Assembly (NCBI RefSeq): GCF_002234675.1
Contig: NC_019868.2
Coordinates: forward strand, 20,492,743-20,556,742
DNA: 64,000 nucleotides
Source of the DNA: Oryzias latipes
Lineage: Eukaryota > Chordata > Actinopteri > Beloniformes > Adrianichthyidae
Direction of reading: 5' to 3'
Part shown: piece after piece, positions 27,215 to 42,200 of the stretch
How positions within the stretch are numbered: the first letter of the stretch is position 1
Layout: each line of letters opens with the position of its first letter
The notes under the pieces: model-generated
Database searches by the model: none
Seen by the model: only the letters and a program-made list of their open reading frames with translations
What the model was told of the DNA's origin: nothing
Made by a program: the position numbers and the translations under genes

Positions 27215-30200
27215 GTAGGGTGGGACGTTTGAAGCTGTCACGGGACTGCGAGTTGGTTGCTCACTTCGTGGCATAAACCTAATTAACGCTCACACAAACC
27301 TGCAGGGAATGTGTGCAGAAGTTGAAGTGCCTAATTACTGCAACCCTGTAGTGTCAACCACCCATTTCATTCCATGTGAAGTTATCAAAAGTATCATGTC
27401 ATCCAGTTAACTCACACAATAATGTCGCCTTCTTTGTAGAAACTGTTAAAGTTTACATTTTGTTTTTATTTTAAAATTTAAGGAATTATTGCTGTGCAGA
27501 AACACAGTTTGTGCATTCAACCTTACCTCCAGTTTTCTTATTTATTTGACTTATTCGTGATTTTGTTTAGACAGTAGAGAGTACACCCTCTTTTTAAATC
27601 ACCCATTTCAAAAGCTAAGATCTCCAGATAATAAACCTTTCCAAGCAAGCACGTCCTGTCCACACAAAGTTATTTCCCAGGAGTTTTACTGAAGCTTCCA
27701 TTGCTTTGTATGGCAGCTGCTCAATTCATCCTTCTGATTGTGCTGTCAGACACACCTCAAGAAGTTTAAGATTATTTGCAAAACCAGCCATTTACTAGGT
27801 CATAATGTGGGGAGGCATTGCATTATTTAGTTTTGCATGGTTGCCCTCCTTCCTTCCTGTGTCCTCAGCTCTCAAGAGCAGGAAGGAAGACGTTGTAGCA
27901 AAGAATGCAATGGTCAAAGCCACTTCCCCTCATAAAATGTGCAACTATAGATGACGTGAAGGCTAATCTTTTGCTCAATTTATTGCATTTTTAGTAAAAA
28001 TTTGTTTTTTTTTAACCAATTTCTCCTTAAAATGATCTTTCATATGTTTTCAAGTTTTGTGTGGATTTCCATTAAAATTGTAAAATTGTTTAGGGATAGC
28101 TAAAAACGTGGAAAATACCAGTAAAAAATGTATCAATTAAATAAAATAACAGAACATTTACAGTAAAAATGTTCACATTTCAGTATTAAAAAATTAATAT
28201 GTCTTATGTGGGACTAATTGTCCCTCTGAGATGTTACAATCGTACCGAAAACAAAGTATCATCTTACAGCTGCTTAAGTGTTGACGTCTAAATCAAAGCA
28301 TAACAGCTCAAGTTCTCGGATGTGAAGGGTCGAGGACAACGAACCCAACGTTTCTGTTCATCCTCATTCCCTCCTCTCAAATCATTTTCTGATTTTCAAT
28401 CCCTCTGGCTGACAGGTGAGTGGGATAACCAAGGAGGTGATGGGTCACAAAACATGGGACAGCAAATGTATCGGCAAAGTAACCCGATCCCATGCTTCTC
28501 TTTGTGTGGAGACTTTATAAAACAGTCAGCCAACGAGCAAGGGTGAAGGATGCTGAAATTCCAATGCCGGCGGCCAGTGGGGTGTGATGATGACACAGCA
28601 GATGACCCTGGAAATGTGATGAGTAAAGAAGGCACAGCCTCTCTTCTCTGCCCACTATCTGTTAGTGTCATAGTCAGAGAAGATTGACTATTTGTGCACT
28701 AATAATTGCACATTTGTAACGCATTGCGTGTCGACAAAACCCGATGCTAATTTGTAAGTGTGTTTAGAACATGCTGGGAGTCTTGAGGCTGGTCTTTGCA
28801 TCACGATAATCCTTCCTCATGTCTGCTGCCCCAAGCTGAGCAAAGCTGACCTCAGGAAAAGTGACTGTGCGGTTACTATGTTTGTGGAAAAAAAACATTA
28901 TATAAGCCCTGTTTTGGACCCTGTGTGTGTGTTCTCTTTGTTTATTTTGGCCTCTGTGGAAAACAGTGTGCCAGTATGGCTTTGTTTCACCTGGGTCTAG
29001 TCCCTGAGGGATGCACATCTTTTTTTTAATTTTTTTTTTTTATAAACCCTTTTACAACCTTCTATAAAATGTCTCAGCAGCTTTCATCTTTTAGTAAGAT
29101 TTTGTTCATTCATTTGTTTTATGTTGTTTTCTTTTCTTCTGCAAGTCGACTGTGTTTGCTATGATGGATTTAGTCTCAAAGATGTTTGAAGGGTTTGATT
29201 GACAACCTATTTCTGTTTTTGTTGTGTCTGTCATAAAAAGAAATCCATATGCAAGTGACACTTCATCATATTTATTACTGCTATTAATGAAACGAGTCAA
29301 TCCTGCACCAACATTCTCATAATTGGCTTTATATCGATGTTGTGACTTTATGCACCATATTTGTGCATCTAGAATTGTTTTTTGAGAGTAGTTAGCTTCA
29401 CATTTTGGACCTACAGGGAATTTCTGCTATCATTTTGATAAAGCATTACAAGGAGTGTGCCAGGAAACAGCAAATATGCTGGTGTGCGGGTGTTCTGGTA
29501 TTTTACAGCCTGCTGTGTTGTTAGCTCCATAGGCTCCCAGTTCACAGGTCAAATATGTTCTGTCATCGGGATGTTTTTTTTATTAGGGATACAAATGATT
29601 ATAATGTATGTAACACACATCACAAGATGTGATTTTTGCAAACTGCTAATATTCACTGTTACCGAAAATAGAAACAAATAATGTCGGAACTTTGTAAAAT
29701 TGGGCTTTCTCCAAAATGCAGACCTCAGCCAATGAATCATTTACAAGTAAACATGAAATTCCTGTTGACAAAGATGCAACAAATGAAACTTTTCTTGAGG
29801 GAAAGAATAGAAAGGTGCAGGTTTAAGCAAAACGTTATTGCACCTACAGTTTTCTACACACTGGCAGCTGAAGCACAATAACTGAAGAATAACAGGTCCA
29901 CGTTAAAGACAACAGATCTCTAAATTTAAGAACCACAAAATCTATTAATAACCGATTAGATGATGCATAATAATAATAAATTCTGCCTACAATTGTGATC
30001 CCACGGCTGTGCCATAGGTGTGCATATATTTTAATTGTTTTATTGGTTTTGCAACAATGAAGATAACACATGCCCTAAAGAAACATGTAGGATACTCAAC
30101 AACAAAAACTAAATCCTTTTCTTTCTTTCATCATAAATTGTTTTCCTTTATATAAATAATTACTACACTAAAACCAACGATTGTGTGGAGTGTCCTCTTA

Positions 30201-33200
30201 TATCTTAGTAAAGGTAAGTTGTAACAAAACAAAAGGACACACCCAAGTGTAAAATTGCACGAGTCTTTCTATTGTCCTTATTACACATTTTCCTTTAACA
30301 GAGAAAAAGAACACTGGTTTTTATTTAGTGAATGAAAACTGCTCCTGAACAACCTTATTTGCAATTGTTTCACAAAACGAATTAAAAAGGGAAAAAAAGA
30401 CAAATGTAACCACTTTAGCAGTAAATTAGACCATGTGTTCATAAACAAATAGTACAAAAACGATAAATCTTGAATGTGGCAATGAGAAAAAGTTAGTTTG
30501 TTGGGTTTGTTGAGGGGGGAGAGGAGGACAGTTATAGATGTAACACTATTTAAGGAACACAAAAACCCATGATGGGTAGTTTTGTAAGAATAACACTTAA
30601 TACAGAGTTTGGTGTAGTTAAAGTAGCCGTAACCCTAACCTCTATATTACAAATTTATTCGAAAGAATTTAGTTTGCTTGTTGTAAAAAAAAAGTAAAAC
30701 TCCATTTTCAGTTTTAGATTCTGTTCAGGTGGGATAAATTTAATAGGAACAGGTTTACTAAGAGGGTTAGGGGAGAGGAAAGCCACATAAAAAAAGGAAT
30801 GTTTATGTTTGAACAAAAATATGCTATTGAGCTAAAGCGAAAATATTTGCCCCCATTGTGATTTAAAGCACCAGGATATTCTCTTTCACAGTTGGTAGAA
30901 AGCAGCAGAACATATCAGTGTCTTTCTCACGTGACACTCACCCACAGTCTCAGCTTACTATAAACACTTCCTGCTAGGTTTCAATGAAAAACAAGCAAAA
31001 GCCACACCATAACTGAAGTGTGTCATCGCAGCAAAAACAGTACAAGTTACTTTTCTCCCCCTTGGGGTAAATATTTGTTTTGCAATAACTAGAATGAAGA
31101 TTTCTTTTTCATTTTAGACTTTATAACTCAACATTGACCCAGTGTTGTGAAGACACTCTAAGTAAATAATACAGACTTTGCTTCATTTGGGAGCTCCTGA
31201 AGCAGACAGAAGGGCTCCTCATCAAGCTTGACTGCTGTCCTTTGCTCTGGCTGACAAAGCTGCAGCGGAGATGCAGCTACTATCGGGACTGGGGTATATA
31301 TAGAACATCAGGATGGGCTTCCTCTTTTCTCAGTCTCCCTCTCCGACCATCTGTCTCCGAGGCTCTCTGAAAGCTCATGGAGGATAAAGGGAGGAAGGTT
31401 GCTGCAAACAATTCAAATTCTATTTGATTAGAATAGAACTTTATGGATTCCACAAAGGGGAAAATACTTTGTCACCACAGTTCTATTAAAAACAGAAGAT
31501 AGATAACAAATTAATAACAACAATGATGTAATAATTCAACCTAATAATACTTATATACCATAAAGAGAGATAAAGGGGGATACAATCCAAATTTACCACA
31601 CAGTTTAAAATGTGTTTGCTTTTTAAATAAATTGTGTAACTCGTGATAAAAGCTTAGATTTGCTTAAAATAACTTTTTACAATATTTTTGAAAGACAAGG
31701 TTCACGATTTTTTTCCCTGATTCTCTCAGCTCACCTTCCACAGTGCTGCTTTTCTCTTCATCATCAGCATCATCATCATCATCATCATGCACATATCTAT
31801 TTACCATTGTTTTTGGCTAACAAGACTACAGTTAAGTTGGAATTTAGTGTGAGCCGAATTTCTTTTCATTCCAGCTTTGATAATACTATCCTCTATTGCT
31901 GAGTCATCACACTGCCATTTGTGTGATCGAGTAATGCGGTTGGTGTGAAGGAGGGATAAAAACAGAATCTAGAGTAAAGAAAGAAAGAAGGTTAGGAGGC
32001 TTCTGTTCTAACGATGTGGTGTTTCAGTGTGTAAGAGATTGAGGGAGAAACAGAGACAGCATCTTCTTCCTCCATGACTTACTGTACTGAAAACTGTCAC
32101 TGTTCTGCCTGAATGCTGTTCTACACATGAGGCATGGCACTGGATAAATAATGTAGCCTAATGCTACTGTCTCTAACTGTACATGAGGTACCACTCTGCT
32201 CTCCTGTCTCCTATTTCTGTTCACTTTGGGATGTAACAGGATGGCACAGGTGATCTGTCACTGCATGGCCTATTTTTGTTTTTCCAGATTATTTGTTCAC
32301 CTTTAGACATACAGTTTGAGATCAGCCTTATTTGACACTTATTTATGTTAGATCCATACATTTTTTCAACCATCTATCAAGAATTTGCTATTAACAAAGA
32401 GTTCACTGACTGCTATTTACGTACAACAAATCTACACAACTCATTGGTAAAATCTTTCTTGAACCCTTGTGCTATCCTAGGCACTTTAACATTGGGAGTT
32501 GGGTCATCTAGACCCACTAGACAGTGCGCTGAACCTTTTTTCTTTAATGATTTGTGATCTTCACTGGTGTCCATGGATTACATGAAATCTTTCCACCTTT
32601 ATCCACCTTTGTCATGGTAGGGAGAACACGTCAATGCAAGGGTGGGGTCACCTAAGATAGCACAAGGGCTAAACCCAACTTTATTACAGATTGTCATTTT
32701 CTAACAATTAGCTTCTTGTTGCAGCCTCTTTGACTTATATTGAGATGTCATTGGACTGATACCAAGATTCCAAATGTCATTTTATTGTTTGTGTTTTAGT
32801 CACAAAAAAATGTTGCATGTTGAGTCAATATAGAGACATTTGTGCATCATTATAACATACATAACAATTTAAAAATCCACTCTGATGAAAATGGCATTTT
32901 TAACATTTTATTTTAAGAGACACATATAAAGAAAATGAAGATAAAATTGCACTGCTGAGTATTTCTTTATTCAAACCGTCGTGAATCAGGAGCAGACTAC
33001 ATGCTGTTTGAAAAAGCTTGACTACAGATCCCCGCTCCATTCTTATGCATCCACTTGTAGATGATCCCATGCACGTCTTTGTTTTCCTCGTCTGCGCTGA
33101 CATCTGGATCAAAACTGTACAGCTGGATAGTTCCAATATTGCTCACCACTTTTGTTTCACTGGTAATGTTAGGTTAAGGGTTGTGAGGGGATGTAAGCTA

Positions 33201-36200
33201 GCGGGAGAGATAATGTTTTAACGCAAACAAAGGGATGCTGGTAAAATTGTCTTTTACAAAACTTTGGCTTCCTAAAATATGAGCAGTTTTACAGCTAACC
33301 AGCTGTGACTTTAAATTAGTGAGGTTTGGAAATTCAGTTATTAGTGGTTAGTTCATATTGATCTGGCTAAACAGCTGCGTGACCCATCTAGCAGAAATGT
33401 GTTTGTAGGCCTGCTGCGTGTTTAAAGTAGGATACTCCGCTCAAATTAGGTTTCCCACCAGCTGCCAGTTCTATACTCGGAAGTGAGTTACAATAAATAT
33501 TTCTGAAGGCCAAATCGCAGCAGTTTGATGATGCATCCTGAGAGGATTTTTGGCTCCTCGTTTTTTTTTTCTTTTTTTTTTTTCTTGTCTTCTTCGATTG
33601 GTTATGCTTCATGTCTGGCTTTCTCAGAGGAACCTTTGCTGAAAACTGGTGTTTCACTTGTGTACGGCTGTACTTGAACTGAATCGGGGGGGGGGCACAG
33701 TGGCTTTACAGTGATGTTCAAGCCAGAGCCGTATTTCAGTGTGCCCATCTGGGCTGTTTGAAAGGGTTGCTCAGTCTTAAGGAGGCGGTCATGCTGCGGA
33801 GTGCAGTGGGCGATGAAGGGGGTGTTGGGAGCAGGAGGAGAGAAGAAGATGAGAGTGCACATTTTTTTCCTTTCTTATTTTGGGGGGGGGGTTGTGTGCC
33901 TTTTCCGGTAGAGTTGAATCTGAGGCTTGGCTGTGACACACTGCTCTGCCTGTTTTCATACCAAGCACTTGCTTCTGGCAGCTAACCATCTTAAACTTAC
34001 CAAAGCCTCTCCCCCTCACACCGTTTTCTTTCTCCCTCGCATTGTGGCTCATCTTTGCCCTGCCGTCATCTCAGCTTTCATTCATTTGCTCCTTTCTTCT
34101 CTCCGTCTACTTTTCCTTTTCCTACCTTCAGTCTCATTTGAGTTTTATTCTTTAGTCTTCCGGTGGTACAGAGGGGTGTGGGACAGAACTAATGCCTCCA
34201 GGTTTCCATAGTGATACTTTGTGTCTTGATGTCATTAGTATTGATGGTGTGCAGCAAGGCCAGGCTGTCCTGGCACTGTTTTCTGTTTACCCCAAACTTA
34301 AGTTATTTGCTAATAAATGACCGTGCGATTCTGGAAGTTTGTGTCTCACTGATGAAAAGAAAAACCAGGTGACAGGGCTGTAAGGATCTGTGGTTCTCTT
34401 TTTAGAAACCCTGTCAACACAAAGCAGCATGAAATGATTCCAGGAGGGATTTAAAGGAGGAAATGGCGGCTGCACTAAGAAACATCCTCTCTGTCTGCCG
34501 GCTCCTCGTATGATCGCTGGAGCGTGTCTGCAGAGCAGACCTCCCAGCCGTCATTCCTTACAGCTGCTTCTGACTCATCTGTATTAAAAAGTGGATTCAC
34601 ACGTACGCATCATTCTCTTAGAAACACATGTGAGTGGGATTACTTCCACGCATGTGCACCCACGTGTATGACCTCATACATCTGTGGGAAAAGCTCAGAT
34701 TTTCGGCCTGCATCCTTTATTGTATCCACCTCTGGCAGCCTTTTTAGCTCAGAGTTCCCCTGCAGGCCTTTGTCTGGCAGGTCGCAGGCTCTGCAAGCCA
34801 CAGTAATTAGTTCTGCTTGGATTTTTAGAGTAGGTTTGGACAAACTATGGATTCCATATTGATGCTGTCACATTATGTGCAGGCAGAGCACATCTCTTGG
34901 TCGAACACATAGCTCACAGTACAGAGGCTCACGCTGCTTTAATTTGGAAACATTTAAAAATAGCTTTGCATGGCAGTAGGAATGTACTTATTTTAGGGGT
35001 TATTTTTTCCACAACTCAGACCGAGTTTTTTTGTTTGTTTTAAATACTTAATTTTAGCATTTTTGCCTGCATTTGTGTGAATTTACAACAGATTTGAAAA
35101 AAGCAAATTTTCACTCTTTTAATTAAAGAACAAAGAACTGACTCAGTTTAAGGGAAAGAGAGTAGTTTCATCTAATCTTATTATTTATAATAGTTTATAG
35201 TGAAGATGTAGCCTCTTAGACAGTTGAAAAGTAGTGATTTACTGATGCACTGTGTAAAAATTTGAGGCCTAGGAACCTGTTGGGTATAAACAGCCTTTTA
35301 GCAATTGGAGAAGGTCCCAGTTGAGGAAAAGCCAAGCTCCTCTGGCAACCCCCTTAACAGAATGAAATGAGTATTAATATTTATTAAAGACAAAACATAT
35401 CTAAATAAAAACACTCACACTGTGCTTTAGTCTTCATTGTACAACTTATTCCCAATGAAAAATGTAAAAAATGCTTAAAAAAATAACTTAAAGCTAAATC
35501 AGAACATGGCCCCTAGCTGATGCCCTCTAATACTGTAGTAAACATGGTTTACTTACCCGAAATAATTAAATTTAATGATTCATGATTTACATTTTTTAAA
35601 CGTCTAATTTAGACTATATTTTTTTTAGTTATTTGCTGAAATTTTACAACTTTTTCCATTTTTCCCCTCAACATTTGGAAATAAAATAAACATTATTTTG
35701 GTGCTCTGTTGCAATTCCTTTTGCTTAGTTGTTGGGCTACAACTATCTTTGCTTTTCCCCTTTAAATCCAATTTTAATGGGGCTGCAGTTGTGTGGGTGT
35801 ACACGTTTAAATATGTGCAAATGCTCCCTCTTTAAGTCTAAATGCTCCCTAAGTGTTTGCATGTGCAAGTATGTGTGCAAGTGTGCATGTTTAGGTTTTA
35901 CTTTGTAATCCCTCTTTTTACCACTTGGGGGAGCTCTAAGATCACCTCCTCTGCTGCTAAACTTATATAGTCTATTTATTTTTTAATCACTGTGATGGGA
36001 ATTATTGTGTTGTTGTACACAGTTATGTATTATCTTTTATTATCTAAAATTACACAAGCGTAGAGACAGACACATAGACATAGACAAACAGATACAGACA
36101 GACAGACAGACACTGACAGACAGGGATACAGAGATTGAAAGTTTTTTCTTTTCTTTTTTTAGCATCACTACAAGGCAAAAGTGTTTTTGCCAACAGCCAG

Positions 36201-39200
36201 GAAGACAAACAGATAGACAGATGGACAACCCAATTGCCAGCATGTATTCTCATGCTCAGCTATATCAGAAATGGCCAACCCCTAAGGCTACTCTGCAATA
36301 GAGAGACCCCCACCATTCACACACCAGATCAATAAACTAAGCAATAAAAATTAAGCCCTGTCTCCTGCAGAAACTAGCTTTTGAGATTATTGACATGTTT
36401 CTATTAAAGTGGCAAGTGGCAACGATTTATCATCACAGCCAGGGAGGGGTTGATCCCACCTTAAGGTTGGCTGCGTGTGTTTGTGTGTCTGCTGTTGATA
36501 GAAAAGTGTGGATGGACAGCTTGCCACCCGGCAGGACCACAACTTCAGTCTATCTGTGATCCGTGCTGGCAGCTGCTCTGCCAAATGGGATTTTCCTGGA
36601 GATTACAGCTGCTGAGTGTGACACGCTTGCATGTGTTTTGTCTTTGTGGTTGACAGAGCAAAAAAAAAAAAAAAAAAAAAGAAAGAAAGAAAAGGAACTG
36701 TATGTGTGTGTGTGTGTGTGTGTGTGTGCGTTTGGAGACTTCTGAGCCGAAGTGAACAGAGGACATGCTCTGCTGTCACATGGGGGTGGTAGACACACGA
36801 CTGAAAGGCAGCAGGAAAACCTCTCTGGCAAGCGGTAGTAAATAAAAAGGGAGGAAGCATGTTTGGATGATGGGTCAAGCGTTTCCTACGCTGCTTGTGT
36901 TGTTATTCAACAAATTGACTCTTGTTGAATTCGGCCCCCTCTTATGGAGGTAATAGCTCCAAGACAAGCTTTTTTATTTATTTATTTATTTTTTACTGTT
37001 GAATGCTTAGAGAGGAATTCCATAAATGTCAACCATATTGATGCTGCTGCTTTATGACATTTCTTTAATTTCTAAAAAATAAACCAATAAATTTCAGCAA
37101 TAAAGTAATTACAACAGCTGAGATCCTTGTCAAATAATTTTGTTTACCTCAGCGTCTGCTCTAGGAAGAGCTGTCCACGGTCCTGAACATAAGCTGCGCA
37201 CCGATCCATGGCTATGCACGGGGAGGTGGCTTTGCAGTCACTAACCTACTTAACCTACTTTCCACTGGCCAGTCTTTCATCTGTCTACAGAGAGGAAAGT
37301 ACTCCAGGATAAATATAGCATCCCCACAACACATTAAAGTGTCGGCGCACGTCTTCCAAGCCCCGCAAATGATGCTTGTCTCACCGTGCGCCTCTTTTTA
37401 ATTCATCCCCTAATCAATTTACAAATTAAATCCAGCTTTTTACTGAACACGAGCTCTCCATGTTTGTCCCATTAACCCAAACAGCAGAAAATGTGTTGGG
37501 ACATGCCCAAAGCTTCATTGAGATGAATATGTGCAAAATAATGGCGTTTTAAGATCTTAATTGTTGACAGCTGTTGTGCTGCATTGCAATAGCAGTTCAA
37601 TTGCAGTTTCCTAGCAACCAGAGAGGTACAATGCAATGATTTTTTTCTGCTAAGTGGCATCATTTTCTCTCAGCAAGAGTATTCACAAAACAAATTGTAC
37701 TCGCAGATAGTGGATGTTTCCCAGCCTTTAGATCAATTCATTTTTCTTTTTATGCAGATATTCTTTTGTTTGCATATTTGCAAATGGAATAGATGTGTTC
37801 TTGGAAACAGAATTGTCTTGATTAAAGTTCACCCAAAAGGCTCCGTCCTGAGCTAATCATTGAACACACATTTTTTTTTCAATTAATTTATTATGAAGGG
37901 AGGCAGAGAGAGTATGGGCTTTTTGGGGGGGGAGGGGAGAAGAAACTCAGAGGGGGTAGAAAGAAAAACCCAATCCTGCTGGTCCGAAGTCTTCGAGCAA
38001 CGGAGCATTAGTCTCATCCTGATTTAATTGGAATGACGCCAGGATAAAAGCTTGCTGATTTAGGCTCAGCCTCTAGGCTTGATTTAATGCCCTCTACCAA
38101 AACTGTGCATCCATCGTTTTATCTTTCTTTTCTGCCCCATCCAAGGTTTCCCTTTTTCCCTCCCCCACTCTTTCCTCATTCATTCCCCTACTGCTATGTA
38201 TCTCCATCTGTACACTATTATTGGAACTGATGCAGCTTTTTATCAAATTAAGAGCCAGAAGGTTATTTATTTCCCACAGAATGGACTTTTTCTCTTTCAT
38301 TTTATCCATACTTGTGTTTTTATGCACTGAGGTGGTGTTTCACTCCTGTAAAAAGGTCAACTGAGACGGTGTAGGCAGGCCAGGGTGCTGCTTTCTCAGG
38401 GCGTACTCCTACTCAGTCCCATGACAGATGGACTGCCAGGACAATCCTATTACACCCATGTGTTTAGCTCGTCTTAATGCCGGGGTGGGTTGCCTTGCTA
38501 ATAACAGGCATTGAGGGTTGGAAGGGAGAATCCCTTGCTACTCAGTGATCATCATCCTGATTTGTTTGATAACATGGAAATGACCTGAAAGTAGTGAGTG
38601 CCGAGTGAAAATTGTAATCACGGCGACTCTGGGGCCGGCGTGGTCCGCTATGATGCGGTAAGGCACACTGAGGGTTGTCACATCAAATCAACTCACTGTT
38701 TGCAATTAAAAAAGCTGCGCCACGTTACTGCACTCAATGAATGTGTTTGTTTTTTACATTTGACATATAAAATACTACATTTTCATGTAACCCAACAACA
38801 TCAACCTAATGACTATGCAATCGGCCTTTAATTAATGAAGCATAAGACATCTAATGGTTGATGATTAATGCTGTGTGTGACCTCTCAGTTCCCCTAGAAA
38901 ATAGTCCTCAGTTTTGTAGGAAGGGAAGAATAGGATACATGATAAATCCAATGTTTGATAACCTAATAGTATAATAGTGTTATGAAGCATCCATGATGCA
39001 TTTGTGTTTGAATTATTTTAACAATGAAATATTTTACAAATGTTGATGAATTTGGGAATATTAGCTAACAATTTGCTGTAATTTTGGGAAAGTTGCTGCT
39101 CTTTCTCTGTAACATTGATAATTATAGACTTTTTTAAACGCACATTTGAATATGACACAGCAGGAGTGGTATTAGCGTCTGGATTCTAATAACGTTGAGG

Positions 39201-42200
39201 TCCTGCTTGTGTCCATGTTGATTTAATGTCAAGATTTAGCCTTATTATAGCAGCACTTTTCATTTGATGGCATGGTAAGATAGCAAGGTAAGATCCTGAT
39301 CGACTGTATATCGGGGTAGTTTGAAGTCAGATAATTTGTTTCACCTATAAAACTAAAAGGTGTAAAAAGATAAAATAACAGAGCAGGGGGAAAAAAACAG
39401 TGATAGTGAGGGGTCAGCTTCAAACACATGTGCATTTAGACAGACGATTAAGACAGAGATGATCATGATGTGGTGTGGAAGTGAACTCCAGAGTTTGGGA
39501 GCTGAGGAGATGAAATCTCTGTTCCTCCTAGTACCTCCTATGTTACGCTGTCTGCAGGCGAGAATTGGGAAAACCTGATATCAAGATCGTAGACCACTCG
39601 GTGAGCCCGTAGAACGAGAATGTTCATTTACATTTTTTTTCCAAAGGCATGCTGGAGGTGACAGGTCTTAGCAAATACTTAGACAATAGGGTAAGTAATT
39701 GTGAGATGCTTACTAGTGCTGAGATGCAGGCGAACCCTGCAAACTGCGCAAGGGGCCCTTTAGTGCTGCTCAAGTGTTCAAGTGATCAGTGTGCGCTCCT
39801 TGCATGTAGCCTAGTTGGGATTCAGACAATTAGACAATCAGAGCACAGTTTGTGTGAGGATCCTACAGGCACTTACCTGCATACCCAGTGCCATCATTTG
39901 CGCACGGTCTGTAAGAAACCAGCACGGGCACCTCACTGACGGCTGTGTGGTGTAAGGGCATCGTACAACAGCATGACCAGTATGTCACAAGTGAATGCAA
40001 CTTACATTATCCTCACAAATACTTCACAGTATACTTACCACATGCAGCACAATCGTACATTGCATTTTCATAAAGTCCTTTTAGGTGGCCCCATTTGGGC
40101 TGCACGGTGGCGCATTGGTTAGCGCTCTTACCTCACAGCAAGAAGGCCCCTGGTTCAGGTCCCGGCTGGGGGACCTGAAACAGAACAACAATGGGGGATC
40201 TCTCTGTGTGGAGTTTGCATGTTCTCCCCGTGCATGCGTGGGTTCTCTCCGGGGACTCCGGCTTCCTCCCACCATCCATACACATGCTTCATAGGTTAAT
40301 TGGTCACTCCAAATTGTCCATAGGTGTGAATGTGAGTGTGCATGCGTGTGTGATATGTGTGACCCTGCGACAGACTGGCGACCTGTCCAGGGTGTCCCCT
40401 GCCTCTCCCCATAAGTGGGGATAGGCTCCGCCAGCCTTGTGACCGCGAAACGGAAGAAGATGAATGAATGAAGAAAAAAAAGGTGGCCATAAGATGCTCA
40501 AAGGAATTGCAAGACACCAAGATGTAGCTATTTCTTTCTACGACCCCCAACAAACCTGGACAACCCAAAAATCCTGCAGCACCCTTACGGGTCAACCCTC
40601 CCTGTACGGGTGCATGTGACTAAAATTGAGGGACATGGAGGAGATGGTAATGTGGAGGAGTCCAGACAAAGTTCTCCAGACCAGGTTGTGGGTGATCACT
40701 CCTATCTTTGTAACCATGTCACCAAACGATGACCTTTCTAAAATTAGACACCCCAACACATCTGACAGTTGAAGCAGTAAGGCACTATTTCAAGTTGGAA
40801 GTCAAGAAACAAATGATGGATGTGTAAGATTTCGTTGGTATCCAATCAAATCAGTTGACTATTTCCAGTTTAAAATCAAATAACTTTACAGATTTCCCAT
40901 TAAAAGGTTTTCGTTTGAGCTGTTTGTTTAAAACATATTTGCATACTTGTACAAGACAAAATGTGTTAAAGAGTGTAGGCACTGGCTGCTATATTGAATT
41001 CATTCATGGTAGCCTTCTATTAGATGGATTAGCTGAATTAAAAAAAATCTATATCCGTACCTTCGAGTCTCGACATTTTTCCCTGGTGAATACACTGATG
41101 AATGAAGCCCTAAGTTATGAAGTGAGTGAAACTGAAGAGGTGTAACTGCATGTGTAAGTTGCATGTGTTTATTGGTATGCATGGCGCGTCTTCGCTGCCT
41201 GTAGTCCCAATACAGCATCTCAGGTCAAGCAATTACCACACATCAGGGAAAGCAATTGGGCTTGACTAAAATATCATTGCCATGTGATGCTGTCCCTATG
41301 TTTGGTGCTGCTAGAGCCTAATTTAACCCACTTTGTCCACACGATTGAAAGAAATTGAGGACACGCTCTCCAATTGCGGTGGCCCCCCGAGCATTTCCTG
41401 CAAGTCTGATGCTCAGCAGCTGGGCTGTGGATGCCATGTCACTGGTGGCTTACCCAGTGGAGTGCAGGATGGGGTGTAATGAAGGAGAAAAAGAAGGTGG
41501 AGAGCATGTAGGTGGAGGGTCAGAGGAGAAGGGCAGCATTAAATGAGTCACGAGGGCAGAAACACAGGTTTTCTTTATTATTATGGACTTTGAGAGGACA
41601 GCTTGACATGAAACACTGGAAGACAGTGGTTGATATATATAATAACACTGATCCTACCTGTAGCTAGGAACAGCATATTCCCCTTGAATCTTTATTATAC
41701 AGTAAGAAATATCTGAGTCTGTACATGGTTGTGTTTTACATCTGGGCCACTTTTTCTCCATCACATCCCAACAAAGTGTGTCAGAACTGAGCCTCTCATC
41801 CACGTGGCTTCATCCTGATAAACCCATTGTTCCACTTTCAGTTCCATTCTCTCCTCCGGGCTGTAACTTAGCCAGCATCTCTTTCATTTTTCTGTTTTAA
41901 TCCTGTTTAAATAATGATAGAGATGGGAGACACTGCTGACCACTCAGTTAGATCTAAGAGGGTCAAGGATGACAGAATTTCTCTGCAAATTTCATTAGAG
42001 AAGCAGAGGAGTGTAAATAGAGAAACACGTGAATTGCAGGCCTTCGCTCACTCCCCAGCGTTCATTATCTTCCTGCATGGGTGATGCCTTCCTAATGTAT
42101 TCTGGTGGAGGTTTGAGGGTGATGGGGTGTAAAATAGCATTTGTAGAAAAGCTTTTTTTTTTTTTTAACATCCACCCCCCTCCCAGCCAAATCCCCATTA

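Larger units (their letters stand above)
32669..40082 (+). other. ppp2r2b: ppp2r2b first intron, middle part
   Basis: No second gene recognised. Contains poly-T (33556-33582), G runs near 33685 and 33881, tetra- and dinucleotide repeats at 36.1 and 36.7 kb, and a stretch at about 37150-38650 that lacks simple repeats and has a balanced composition suggestive of conserved noncoding sequence. Confidence 0.45.

Noticed and set aside
32345-32557. 70-codon frame at 32.3-32.6 kb
   Set aside because: Its C-terminal half is translated MITE sequence shared with the 63.1-kb copy.
36387-36878. Several overlapping open frames rich in His-Thr, Lys or Phe
   Set aside because: They are translations of the poly-A and (TG)13 tracts.
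40091-40165. Possible tRNA gene at the start of the 40.1-kb repeat
   Set aside because: It is the promoter-bearing head of a SINE with a target-site duplication; a functional tRNA structure is not evident.
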